A DNA stretch of 64,000 bases from Tyto alba (Eukaryota; Chordata; Aves; Strigiformes; Tytonidae): positions 1,116,001-1,180,000 of the forward strand of contig NW_024881322.1 in assembly GCF_018691265.1 (NCBI RefSeq). Direction: 5' to 3'. Numbering within the stretch: the first letter of the stretch is position 1; each line of letters begins with the position of its first letter. The translations under genes were made by a program, and so were the position numbers. Of this stretch, positions 1-10,700 are shown piece after piece. Below the pieces are notes generated by a model that was not told where the DNA came from, did not search any database, and saw only the letters and a list, made by a program, of their open reading frames with translations.

Positions 1-3000
1 CAAGTTCTCGCCAGTTATGTTAGCCTACATAGGGCAACAGCTAATTATGCTCCCTCGGCAAACGGTTTTCCACGTGGAGCCGCCTGTGCCTTGCAACCGC
101 GGCAAAACACGACGGTGCCTTTGTGAGCGCTCAGTATCCACGGTCTCGCCCAGGCTGCTGAGCACCCTCACCTGTCTCAAGGACGAAACACCCCACAGCT
201 TAGGGCTGGAACCCTTCAGGAGCCGGCTTTGAACAAGGGCTTCTCCTTGACCACGCTGGCTCTCCTGCGCTCCCGCCTGAGCAGCGCTGGCGGGGAGGGA
301 CGGCGGGTGGCAGAACCTGTGGGGACAGGTCGCTCCTGATCAAGGCAGGTCCCCCGGAGGAGTTCCTCCCATGCATGCAAGGCAAAGACCTGCAAGCAAA
401 CGGTAATATTTAGGGTTGGCGTCTGCCCTAATTTTGGCGGGAGCTGCTTTGGTTCTGGATCCTCCATAGGTTTGTCTCTCCCTGCCCCGTGGTGCTGGGG
501 ACTGTTCGGTGCTTGTGGCTCATGATGTAACTGCCTGTACTCCTGGTAGCGCTGGAAAGGTAAGGGCTGTGATGTTATGTACAAGCTTTACATTTCATCG
601 CAGTCTAAAGGCAGGAGAGGTCACCAGATCGTCTCGTCCGATGTCCTGTGTAGCAGTGGCTATTAAATGTCGTACATGTACCTCAAGGTTGAGAAAATTA
701 CTTTCATTAGCCCGTAGCATTTTAATCCTTGAGAAATCAAACTGTTATGTGTCCAAAGCAGTACCTGAGATCCCTGCAATACTTGAGAACTGATTAGGCG
801 TGACATGCCCGGACAGAAACAATCCATGCAAAAAAATCCACCATCCTTGCCAATCCGAGGGAGAAAAATCTCTACTGCTCCTGGACTTGGCTTAATTCAG
901 ACCCGAGCATCAGATGTCTAAGATAATTTTCTGCATTGGTTTACTCCCTTCCTGGCTCCAGCAAAATAAATAATACATGCTTCAAGGCGAGGCAAAAACT
1001 TCTACTGCAGAACAGAGGAGGCCAAATATCCTCTGGGAGAAGCAGAGGAAGGATTCTTCCTCGCCGCTGCAGGCAGCCCACTGGAGGAGCTCTCAAGTAC
1101 GGGATTTGATTAGACTCGTTACCTTAATGCCAACCTGCAGCCGTCTGAGCGAGCGAGGTGTAATTCAAGCTATCTTGTTTCAGGCGTAATGGAAAAAGTT
1201 GCGCAGCTGTGTCATTCCAACGCACGTAAGGCTAGCAGGCTCGCCGGGAACCTCGCCTGGCGTGACCCTCCTCCTCTCCCTCTTTGAGGCTGCTCTGCCC
1301 ATTTAGAAGTTCTCCCAGAAGCTGAAGTAAAGCCCGTATTTAAGACAAACAGACAGTTTATGGGACAACATCAAGCAATGGCGAGTGCACTACCTCCCTT
1401 TGTAAGCTCTTACGGAGTTTAATTACCTTTACTGCTAGGAAATTGCATCTGATTTCAAGGTTGATTACATCTAACCTTAAATTTCCAGTCACTGGATTTA
1501 GTTGTGCTTTTGTCAGCAAGAGTGAAAAAGCTCACCGCTATCTGTTATCTTTTCCCTGCATCCTCTCAACCCTTTCTTAAGTGGAATATGTCCAGCTCTT
1601 TAAGCCTCCCATCTCAAGACTTGTGCTTGACTCGCAAAACGTTTGGATCTTCTCCAATATTTTCTCATTTTCTTTAAAGCGTAGGCACCAGAACTGTGCT
1701 TGGTGTTTCAGAAACACACAAGGGCTGTGCTGAGTCCTTTCCACAGCACTGCACTGAGATCTCGTGTCAGGGCTGATTATCTAGGGCGATCACTTTTTAT
1801 CATTCCCTGAGTCTCTGCTCTCTGAGACAGTGTCCATTCCCGCAAGATTTTGGTTTCCAGAGGTATTAATTTGCATTCGGCTGTAGCGAAATGAATTTAG
1901 TGTGCTGCTTGTTGGACAGTGATCATTTAGCCAAATCACTGCAGAAGTAATATATCTCCTTTATTTACTGTGTTAAAATACATTGTGTCATATGCAAACC
2001 TTTAAAGCAAAGATTTTATCTCATGGTCTGGACTGCTGAAAACAATATTAAATAGTATTAGGTGAAGACCGTTTCTGATTCTGCTGGGAAAGCTCCCCAG
2101 ATTGAACAAAACCTCCGCACTAAAAGACTACATTTTGAAGTTTGTCAGAGAGATACCTCTTAATCCTCGTAATGGGTGACCTGTTAATTCCATGTGATGC
2201 AAGACTTGAAATCAAAATGTCACGTGGCATTGAGTTAACCACCTTGCAGAAATTCAAGTATGTCCTATCAATGCAGATGTGTTTCTCAAGCAGACCTGTA
2301 ATCTTTTATAGAAATCTTCTAAACAACCAAAAATTCCACAAGTGTGTCTGACAAGACCTAACTTCCACTACCTGTTTTGACTAGCATTCAGTATATTTAT
2401 TCTCCAGTTCTTTTTCTAATATTTAAGTGTCCCAGAAACGCATGCTATTTTGTGAGCAGCCCAAACCACCAATTTCAAGTAATGGATGACACATAGCAGA
2501 AAAATATACTTCCCTACTTATATTTTTCTCTAAATCAGAGCTAGGTGGAGTATGAGCTGAACTAGTTGAGCTTATTTACAACCGCTGTTTCTCTTTCAGA
2601 GCTAATGAATTATTGACAGTCTAAGGATTTTCTGTTATTTAAAGCAGAAGCTCTCTTCTATAACACAGTGCAACTCCGCGCTATGTCGAAAAGGGACTAT
2701 GTGCAAAACTAGCAAGATCTTTCAAAATGACAGGACCTGCCAAATACAAGAAGACAGAAGCTACTGGTGTTTCTTGAACAGATGGTTTAAGGCCCAGTCC
2801 TCAAACCCTTGTGAGAGTGGCAGCGCTCAGAAACCAAGATGGTTTTGAGAACTGTGCACACCGCTGGCGCCGGGCTTAAGGGAGATTAAGGGACACGGGG
2901 TGGTTGCACCAGCCCCCGGCAAAGATGGCTTTTCTCCAGTGTTGGTCTTCTTGGGGCAAAACCTCAGCACCTCTACATGCAGTGACAGTGCCCGTGGGCT

Positions 3001-4080
3001 GGAAGGAGCACGGAGACTGTGGCATCCATCAGCCTAGAGGAAGGAGCAGTATCCAGTTTAGGAACACAGCTACAGCCTGAACACTGTAGTTTGCGTTGCT
3101 TTTAGTATTCCTGGGTTGCAACATTTTGTGCTTTTTGCTGCTTTTGTGGCTCAGCACAGACCACTGCCCCGAGCCCTGTGTGCACCCTCCTTTTGAGCAT
3201 GGAGTGACCCCAACGTGAACGTGTTGCTGGCACATCTTTGCACAGCCCTCTACAAAAAAAAAAAATCACGCTCTGGCCCACGAACAGGAGAAATCTTCCC
3301 TCTGAACTCCTAAGCACGTACCAGTAGAGGTAAGACCACTGCGAGATTTAGTTCTTCAATGTACCTATGTCTAGCATATGAATTTCATACCATTGCTGGC
3401 TATGAAAAGCACTGATCCTCTACTAAAAGGAATATTAGTCAATGGATACGAGAAGGTCACTCGATTTATCTCAGCACTGGAAGAAGTGGTATTGTTAGCT
3501 GATTTTTGTACAAAGCTATTAATACCTGGGAAGCTTAAAGGAATAGATGGTACCGCATTATTCTTTAATTTAGCCACTGAAATAGTTTGTTAATGTTTAT
3601 AAATCTTTAGGGATCCGATCCTGTAAAGTCTTATTTATATGAATAATGCTTACGTACAAACAGTCTCACTAAATTATGTAGGGTTCTCCGCATTAGAAAA
3701 AAAATAATGTGTGTAAAGATTAGTAATACTGGGGCCTTAAATATTTATAAACACTTATCAAAATGATTTTATGAAGTAAATTTAAGGACCATCTGGTATC
3801 ACCTGTTATTTTATGCTCCCTAATTTTCATATCTATGTGCAGAAGTCAGCAAGTATTAGATGTTCCTTTCTTATCAGCCAAATGACCTTCTCCTTATCCT
3901 TTAAACTTATGCTCCCTCCTAACAGAGGACTAATCCTTTCACTTCTACTTATCATGTAAAATGGACATACAATGCAAATAAACTAATGAGCAAATCTGCT
4001 AGTGGGTTTGTTCACGTTGTTCACGGAGCTAAGACGTTTCTTCCACCTATAATAATATATTTTTTCTACTGCACACACAG

Positions 4081-4115
4081 CCAATGGGAGGCGGGGGAGA
4101 AGGGGCATGACATCA
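4081..4115 (+). promoter_or_regulatory. CCAAT box, GC box and CRE-like site cluster
   Basis: CCAAT at 4081-4085 is followed by GGCGGGGG at 4090-4097 and TGACATCA (one mismatch from the CRE palindrome) at 4108-4115. The cluster lies in AT-rich DNA about 2.1 kb before the CpG-island region. It could be an upstream promoter or enhancer fragment, or chance. No initiator or transcript evidence can be read from sequence. Confidence 0.2.
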
Positions 4116-5572
4116 GCTGTATTTCAGTTCTTAAAAATCTGTGACATTATTAAGAGCAAGTAGCTGTGCATCCTTTCACAGTAATTTTCCCCAGAAAAAT
4201 AAAAAAGAAAAACAACAACTTTCTTCTCCTTTTCAAAAATATACTAAACGCCCATTCATTTCAACTGAAGTTATAGGTGCGTAGGTGCTGTCAGGAGTAA
4301 ATCTTTGAATACAAACCTGCAAACCAGCTACTCATGTGCAGTTGGTCAAAAAACTTTTTATAAGCTGCAATTTCAACAATAAAAGTAAGTATTTCTGTCT
4401 TTCGTGAGGTTTTTTTTTCATTAACACAAGCCATCACACTTAAATCAACAGGGTGAATAACATCATAGCTAATGTGGTAAATTAAGTTATGCAAGCTAAG
4501 ATCAGTATTCCCTTATATTGTTATGATATTTAACTATGCAAATGGTTCATTCCACACAAAGTACAACTAGAGATTCAATTTTAAAGGGAAATTATCACAT
4601 GGAAGACATCCACTTTTATCTAATCAAATAATATTTTTTTCTTTTATTAACGGTCGAGCCAAACTAAAATCAGATCTGCTAATCTTCTTTTTCATTAAAA
4701 AAATAGTTAACAGCAGCAAGTCACCCCAAGGAGGTCTGCAGTGCTTGTCACATGAATATTCGTACTGTGGATATCAACAACCGAGTGCATCTGTCCCGGG
4801 CGCTATACCCTGCTGTCAGATGCCTACATACTGAACAGTGAAAATAGAAACACAGGCTGAATTTGAAGAAATGGCTCCTGCACATTAGATTTTGGGTTCT
4901 CAGCAATGGTTAATATTTTTCTGCTGCCTTAAAATGAATCTGAGCTGGTTTCAGTTAAAGGAATAGAACTCAGAGCCTGAAAATCATTTCCCATTGCAAA
5001 TACTACAGGGCTGGCAGTCCAGTCATGGCTTCTTCTGGTCGCTGACTCTGTGACACGATCCAGCACGCTGTAGACAGGAATGTGTGCTTATGTGCTAAGT
5101 TTTTATTTTTTAACTGGTTATGCCTTCAAAGCTGGGTTGAGTCACTCAGTGTGAGGAATGCGTAAGGAACTGACGGAAGTGATTTTTATCAAGCTTCTTC
5201 ATATTTGCTTTTTCCTCTTATAAGAACGTAAAATGATAGGCACACATACAAGTGCTCATGAGCCAATTTGCAAATATTCCTAGGAGCAAAAAAGCAGGTT
5301 TTGCTATAATACAAAGGCCTGGTCCTACATCATCTTGCTGATACTCAGACAGATTACTAAGGGAGGTAAGTATTTACTTGGGTAGAGACTCCCAGGACTG
5401 AGGTTTCATGATGGAGAATGGCATTTAGCAGTGTATTAGTTGTATGTTTTTCCTTCTTCCCCTCACTAAAAAACCCCACTTATCCGTGGCCATAGCAGTG
5501 GTCCTTCTGACCCAGCAGTTTCTTTTTAACAATAGCCTAGATGGAGATAAGGAAGTTCTGTATAGTTAGACG

Positions 5573-5656
5573 CAAAAAAAAACAAAAACAAAAACAAAAA
5601 ACAAACAAACAAACAAAAAACCAGAGAAATCCAAGCCTATTCATTTTTTTTTTTTG
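5573..5656. repeat. A-rich (CAAAA/CAAA) simple repeat plus T tract
   Basis: Runs of A interrupted by single C residues, first CAAAA-like and then CAAA-like, end near 5622. An 11-nt T tract follows at about 5646. This is low-complexity sequence with no associated element recognised. Confidence 0.85.
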
Positions 5657-6202
5657 TTCCATGTAGCATCATAATTGGCTTTCACCTTAAAGCAAACTGG
5701 CTACCAAGCAAAGATGAATCTCTCTAAGCCCTGTCTACCTGGCTGCTCTCAGCTGGAGACAGGCAAAAGAATCCTCTACTGCAGGAGGTAAATGGAAACT
5801 TTACTTTGCAGAGCCAGAGTAGAAAAGTGCACAACAGAGATGTTTGAGAGAGGCAACCAACTGGTGATGTTCCTTCAAGCTTGTATTTTGACACTCCGTG
5901 CAACTGCTGCAACACAGCACATTTCAGAGAGAGCTCCTCTCCGAGAAGAAAGTCACCCCGGCAAGAATCATGGTAAACCCAAAGCTGGATCTGATTCACT
6001 GGTTCTACGCGGGACCAGCTCAGAGGGCTGGATGCAGAGTCAAGTTCACCCCACTGTAGCAAAAACTGTGCGGTGGGAAGTTTGCCAAACCAAGTGTTGC
6101 GCGCGCGGGCGGTAACAGCTTTTCATTCCGCCTGGCAAAACGATTAACCTTATTCCTGTTTTAGCCGGGGAACCTGGAGGGCACTGCGGCGAGCAGAAGT
6201 AA

Positions 6203-6727
6203 CCCCCGAAGGGGCATCCCCCCGAAGGGGCACCCCCCTGAAGGGGTACCCTCCGAAGGGGCACCTTCCCAAAGGAGCATCCCCCCGAAGGGGCACCCCC
6301 CTGAAGGGGCACCCTCCGAAGGAGCATCCCCCCGAAGGGGCAACCCCCCGAAGGGGCATCCCCACGAAGGGGCATCCCCCCGAAATGGGAACCCCCCCGA
6401 AGGGGCACCCTCCGAAGGGGCACCCTCCGAAGGGGCACCCCCCCGAAGGGGCACTCCCCGAAGGAGCATCCCCACGAAGGGGCACCCCCCCGAAGGAGCA
6501 TCCCCCCGAAATGGGAACCCCCCCGAAGGGGCACCCTCCGAAGGGGCACCCCCCCGAAGGGGCAGCCCCCCGAAGGGGCACCCCCCTGAAGGAGCATCCC
6601 CCCGAAGGGGCACCCTCCGAAGGGGCACCTTCCCGAAGGGGCACCCCCCAGAAGGGGCACGCCCCAGAAGGGGCTCCCCCCGAAGGGGCTCCCCCCGAAG
6701 GGGCACCCCCCCGAAGGGGCACCCCTT
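6203..6727. repeat. 33-unit GC-rich minisatellite of CCCC-GAA-GGGG hairpins
   Basis: About 33 imperfect copies of a 14-17 bp unit built around CCCCCGAAGGGGCA, separated by C runs. About 25 copies keep the exact CGAAGG core. Variants have TGAAGG, AGAAGG, CGAAGGAG, AAAGGAG or CGAAATGGG. A larger block, carrying a GAAGGAG unit, a GAAATGGG unit and two normal units, occurs at about 6361-6430 and again at about 6486-6556, which suggests expansion by block duplication. Each core is self-complementary (C4, GAA loop, G4). The array has almost no stop codons, so long frames run across it on both strands. They are treated as artefacts. It abuts the LRRC3B CpG island. Confidence 0.92.
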
Positions 6728-6945
6728 GCCCGCCTGCACCGGCGGGGCTCCCGGCAGCCAGCGCCTCCCCCCGCTCCCCAGCCTGCGCCGCGCCGGCCCC
6801 CGGCTCTGCCTTGAGAGCGGCGGGGGTGAAAGCCAAAAAACCAGTCCCGGGGAGGGAGGGACAGCATCACCCCTCCCGGGGCGGGGAAGGGGGGGGGGGG
6901 GGGGGGCAGCTCCCCGCCGTGGGAGAGCGAGCGAGAGGGGAGTCT

Positions 6946-6972
6946 CCTCCCTCCCTCCCTCCCTCCCTCCCC
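6946..6972. repeat. (CCCT)n tetranucleotide tract
   Basis: Uninterrupted CCCT repeats on the + strand within the promoter island. The complementary (GGGA)n type recurs on the + strand at 7371-7393, so the two flank the probable first exon. Confidence 0.85.
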
Positions 6973-7102
6973 GCTCCCTCCTCCCTCCGTCGCTCCCTGC
7001 CCGCCCGCAGCCGCAGCGCAGGGACGGGAGGGAGCGGCAGCAAGAGCCGCCCGGCCCGCCGAGGCAGGAGGGCGGGGGGGTGGCTGAGCCCGGGCCCCGC
7101 CG

Positions 7103-7156
7103 CCCCGGCCCCGGCCCCGGCCCCGGCCCCGGCCCCGGCCCCGGCCCCGGCCCCGG
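7103..7156. repeat. (CCCCGG)9 hexanucleotide, GGGGCC type
   Basis: Nine perfect tandem CCCCGG units followed by eight C residues (7157-7164). The opposite strand reads GGGGCC, the same motif class as the human C9orf72 repeat. It lies just before the first strong splice donor, so it is in or beside the probable exon 1 of LRRC3B. The three frames would encode Pro-Ala, Pro-Gly or Arg-Pro type dipeptides on the + strand. Confidence 0.93.
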
Positions 7157-7160
7157 CCCC

Positions 7161-7284
7161 CCCCGTCGCTCCCCCGGCGCGGCCCGGCGCCGGGTGAGGC
7201 TGCGCTGCCTGTTGCGCCGCGGGCAGAGCAGGACCGAGCTGAGCCGAGACGAAGTTTTGCGGGGAAGGGCCCCGGTTCCGCGAG
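7161..7284 (+). other. LRRC3B: Probable non-coding exon 1 of LRRC3B (3' part)
   Basis: The 3' boundary is the consensus donor GAG|GTGAGT, with exon end at 7284 and intron start at 7285. LRRC3B in other amniotes has a non-coding first exon in a CpG island and all its coding sequence in a later exon, which fits this layout. The 5' limit given here is arbitrary because the start site cannot be read from sequence. Two other donors could be used instead or as well: CCC|GTGAGT with intron start at 7504, and CAG|GTGAGC with intron start at 8062. Confidence 0.45.
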
Positions 7285-7370
7285 GTGAGTTGCGGGGCCG
7301 CGCTATAGGAGGGGCGGGGGGGGGGGGGGGGGGGGGGGCGGTACCGCTGGGAGGAAACTCGACGGGGACG

Positions 7371-7393
7371 GAGGGAGGGAGGGAGGGAGGGAG
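7371..7393. repeat. (GGGA)n tetranucleotide tract
   Basis: Tandem GGGA units on the + strand, about 85 bp downstream of the first donor. Purine-only and G-rich, it adds to the G-skew of this side of the promoter. Confidence 0.85.
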
Positions 7394-7403
7394 GCGAGCG
7401 GCG

Positions 7404-7430
7404 CTGCTGCTGCTGCTGCTGCTGCTGCTG
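7404..7430. repeat. (CTG)9 trinucleotide repeat
   Basis: Nine uninterrupted CTG units on the + strand. They are intronic if the 7284 donor is used, but fall in exon 1 if the 7503 or 8061 donor is used. Nine units is short compared with pathogenic CTG expansions in other genes. Confidence 0.93.
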
Positions 7431-7708
7431 CCGAGGGGCGACCGCCCTGACCGGCGGGAGATTCTCCTGTCCCTCGGCCGCGGCTGCGAGATCCCCGCGC
7501 CCCGTGAGTGCTGGACACACACGCGAGAGCGATGGGGTGGGGGGGTTCCGCCGAGGGAGGGCTGGGGGGGGGGGGGGGCATGAAGGGGCAGAGGCTGCGG
7601 GGAGGGGGGGCTGCCGACCCGGGGGGCGATTGGGATTCGAGAGGCGCGCCCCCCCCCCCCCCCCCCCCCCCCATTTTGTACCGGAGCAGCGGCAGAAAAG
7701 GGGGGAGG

Positions 7709-7734
7709 AAATAAAATAAATAAATAAATAAATA
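7709..7734. repeat. (AAAT)n microsatellite inside the CpG island
   Basis: A short AAAT/AATA repeat interrupts the GC-rich island and is followed by an AT-rich patch and an A15 run at 7757-7771, which leads directly into a C22 run. Confidence 0.85.
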
Positions 7735-10700
7735 CTGAAAGACAATTTTAAAATTTAAAAAAAAAAAAAAAGCGCCCCCCCCCCCCCCCCCCCCCCGCTC
7801 TGTCTGTGTTTGGGGAAGGCGCCTGGCCGCTGCGCTCCCCGGCCCGTGTGCGGGGCGGGTGCGGGGGGGGTCGCGCTGATCGGCATGCCGGGGGGGGGGG
7901 GGGGAGACACGCCGTGTGTGTTGCCGTGGGATTTTTCCGCTTTGAGACCTACCAGAACCAGTTGCTACGGAGCGGGCGGCGGCGGGGAGGAGAGGGCAGC
8001 TCCCTCTGAACGCGAGCAACAACTGGGGGGGGGGGGGGGGGGGGGGGCCTGCTGCGCCCAGGTGAGCCCCCCCCCCCCCGCTAAAAGGCACCGGACGGGA
8101 CCGTAGCGGGTGGTGTTGGGGCTCCCCGGGAGGGAGGGAGGTGCAGCCCCCCCCGGCCCGGCGGGGGGGGGGGTCCCCGGTGCCCCCGAGCCCGCACGTT
8201 GGCGCGGGGGGAGCGCCGGGCTCTCCTCTCGCCCCGTCGGCGCGTCCAGGGTTTCCCCTCCCCACCGGTGTGGAAAAACCTCTCGGGTGTGCCAGCGGGA
8301 ATTTCGCTTGCCCTCTTGGCTCCTGCCCTTCAAAAATGGGGAGATTTTAGGGGATCCGTTAGATGATCGCGAAGTGATTTAGGCTGCGGCTGATCGCCCA
8401 GTCTTCCCGAATGTCCCTAGACAGCAGAAATGGTGTGATTACGGTATGAAAACAGCCAAATAACTTGAAAAGCGTGAATAAGCCGACTGCTTAAAAGAGT
8501 CAGAATGAAAACCAGGCAAACAACGCTTAGTGCTCCTTTCAGAGAAGTGAGCCCAGAGGTATTTATGTATATATGAAAATGACAAAACAAGCTAATGCTT
8601 TTGAGATGATTGTAATTATTAAAAAAAAAAAAAAAATCAAAACAAAACAAAAAAAAACAGCCATGAGAAAATGTTACAGATTTGGCAAGGAAAGGAAAAT
8701 GAGTACTTTTAGAGAAGAAAACTCTGACTAGGATAGCGTTTTCTGAATGTGGAAAAATAAGTGGCAGTAATTTCTTCTTGTGGTGATCTGTCTGATAATT
8801 TGTTCACTTAAATTGCAAGGTGTGCGTCACGCCCTACTAACAGTGGTAACTTGAAGGCTTTGATGTAGAGTACCACAGTGTTCATATGGCTTGCCTGTTG
8901 ATATTATTCTTAGTAATTTAATTTAAAAGGACAGGCACGCAATGGGCTTCTGGTTGATTTAGAGGGAAAGAAAGTATTTAAGCTGCAGAGTGAATTAATC
9001 TGCAAAACCTTTGTTATGTTCAGAGTCTCAATTTTCTAGTTTGGTTTCTAAATAGTAAAACTGCTTGGAACCGTAACACCGGTTGCTCAGCCGATTCTGC
9101 AGCCCTTACTTGTGCAGGTTGCCTTGGGTATCCACGGGATCACTCCTACCTGTGAATTCGGAGGACTCAAGCGCGCAGGATCGGGCCCGTGGCCGGGGAG
9201 TTCCAGCACGGGGCGCTGCGTGGGGACGGACGGGCCCGTTGGTGCTAACGAGGGGCCTTTGGCTTCGGGGGGGGGGGGAGAGCGCGGGGTTAACTCCAGA
9301 TCTTTTACGTTTCTTCAGCTACTGCTGGTTGGGTCACTGAGCCCTCACCTTGCCTTCCCCCAGGTCTGCTCGAAAATTTGTGCCGGCTTCAGTCCAACTC
9401 AGATGAGCTCCTGTGGGTCACTGTGGTTTTCCAGTGCATTAGGGTGAGCTGAAGCGGCTCGGTACCTTGGAGATCAGGGCCTGAGTGGAGGGGAAGGAGA
9501 ACTGTATTTGCAACTATCGAGAATCAGTGTGTTTTGCCTCAAATGAGAGATTAATTGAAGAAGAAGTGTCATTTAATGGGCATATAAGTTTATGCTCTGG
9601 ATTCAGTCCTGCGCTAATAAAGTCCGTGAGACTTTTGCCGCTGATAAACAGAATAGCAAGACTTAATTTAAGGATGCATTTGTGATTTGTCTCTTCCGTG
9701 AGCTTTATTGAGTCCTTATTACAAATCTTTTGAGAGACAGAAAACTCTTCCTGCTCACACTGAAGCTGTGTTAGAGTAACAAACGCATGATATGTCAGCT
9801 CAAGAAATAACCTCCAAGCAGTAGGACTGAAGTTTATAAAAACCAGCCTTACTCAGAAGTGTTAACTTGTGTGTCTAAACCCAGAGAAAAATGTATTGCT
9901 TTGTTACAAAATTACCTTTAGATGTTCAGTTAAATAAGAAGTTACTTCTGAATCTTGCTTTTAGGGATATTTTCTGTCACTTCACCGGGAATATTTATGA
10001 GACTAACGCGAGGGATATGTGGCTCACTGTCAGGAAGATTTTAAACTTTTTCACGAAATGAATAATTTAAGCAAGCAGGAATATATGTAGAAATCTTTGT
10101 TGTTACCGTTTCAGTTAATCAGAACATGGACTAAGGAAGGTGCTTTTTCTCAGAGTAGAATCTTGCATTTCCAAGGACTTACAGGATTTACATGTAACTG
10201 CTGTCCTTGTTGCCAGCTGCATGCATGGGCTTTGGGTCAGCCCTCACTTGGGAATGAAGATTAAATTAGTGTTCTGGGGCTAGGAAAAGAGTATTTATAA
10301 TTTTGTGTAGTAAATTTAGAGAAAAATCTTATGGAGCTATGAAATTTAGAAACTTATAATAATGCTAAACAGAACCTTATTGTAAAATGATGGTATTCTG
10401 AGCAAGGAATAAATTGAGTTCATGGAATATGTAGCATTTACCTTGGCTTGTTTGGCCAAGCCTTTTTAAATATTGTTTTATTTACTAGAAGTAACCTCCG
10501 GAAAGTGAAGTTTTGGTAGAGCACTTCAGTGCTGGTATGAATCAAATGTCAGTATGTCTACAGAAACTACAAGCAATGAGGATACAGGAATTTCTCAGCA
10601 GATTCAAGAAATATTTTTAAACCGAGTACGGTCTGTAAATGCATGCATGAACAAGGTGTGCCTTCTACTCTTAAATCCAATGTGCTGTGGGTGAAGTAGC

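Larger units (their letters stand above)
1..6202. other. Upstream flank of LRRC3B, no gene seen
   Basis: Mostly AT-rich single-copy-looking DNA. All open frames here are short (122 codons or fewer before the minisatellite) and none resembles a known protein. There are no tRNA-like boxes and no recognisable transposon. The only marked items are a CCAAT/GC-box cluster near 4081 and an A-rich simple repeat near 5573. Confidence 0.6.
6889..8047. repeat. Cluster of seven long G or C homopolymers
   Basis: G runs on the + strand: 6889-6906 (18), 7316-7338 (23), 7564-7578 (15), 7890-7904 (15) and 8025-8047 (23). C runs: 7649-7672 (24) and 7775-7796 (22, directly after an A15 run). Shorter C or G runs continue to about 8172. 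Exact lengths in such runs are prone to sequencing error. Confidence 0.9.
6725..8345 (+). promoter_or_regulatory. LRRC3B: CpG-island promoter region of LRRC3B
   Basis: GC-rich, CpG-dense DNA with several GC boxes (GGGCGGGG-like), CCCT and GGGA tracts and no convincing TATA box. It is the only strong promoter-like island upstream of the LRRC3B coding exon, and consensus splice donors lie inside it, as expected for a broad CpG-island promoter feeding a non-coding first exon. Assignment to LRRC3B is inferred from order and strand. The transcription start cannot be fixed from sequence. Confidence 0.75.

Noticed and set aside
7300..7306. CTATAGG as a TATA box near the first donor
   Set aside because: It lies downstream of the probable exon 1 end and next to a G homopolymer. 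The promoter looks like a TATA-less CpG island.
6046..7522. Very long minus-strand frames (274, 228 and 453 codons) and matching + strand frames across the promoter minisatellite
   Set aside because: They are open in several frames at once only because the repeat units lack stops. The translations are periodic Gly/Pro/Phe/Ser or Pro/Lys/His runs with no family match. Repeat-associated translation is imaginable but unsupported.
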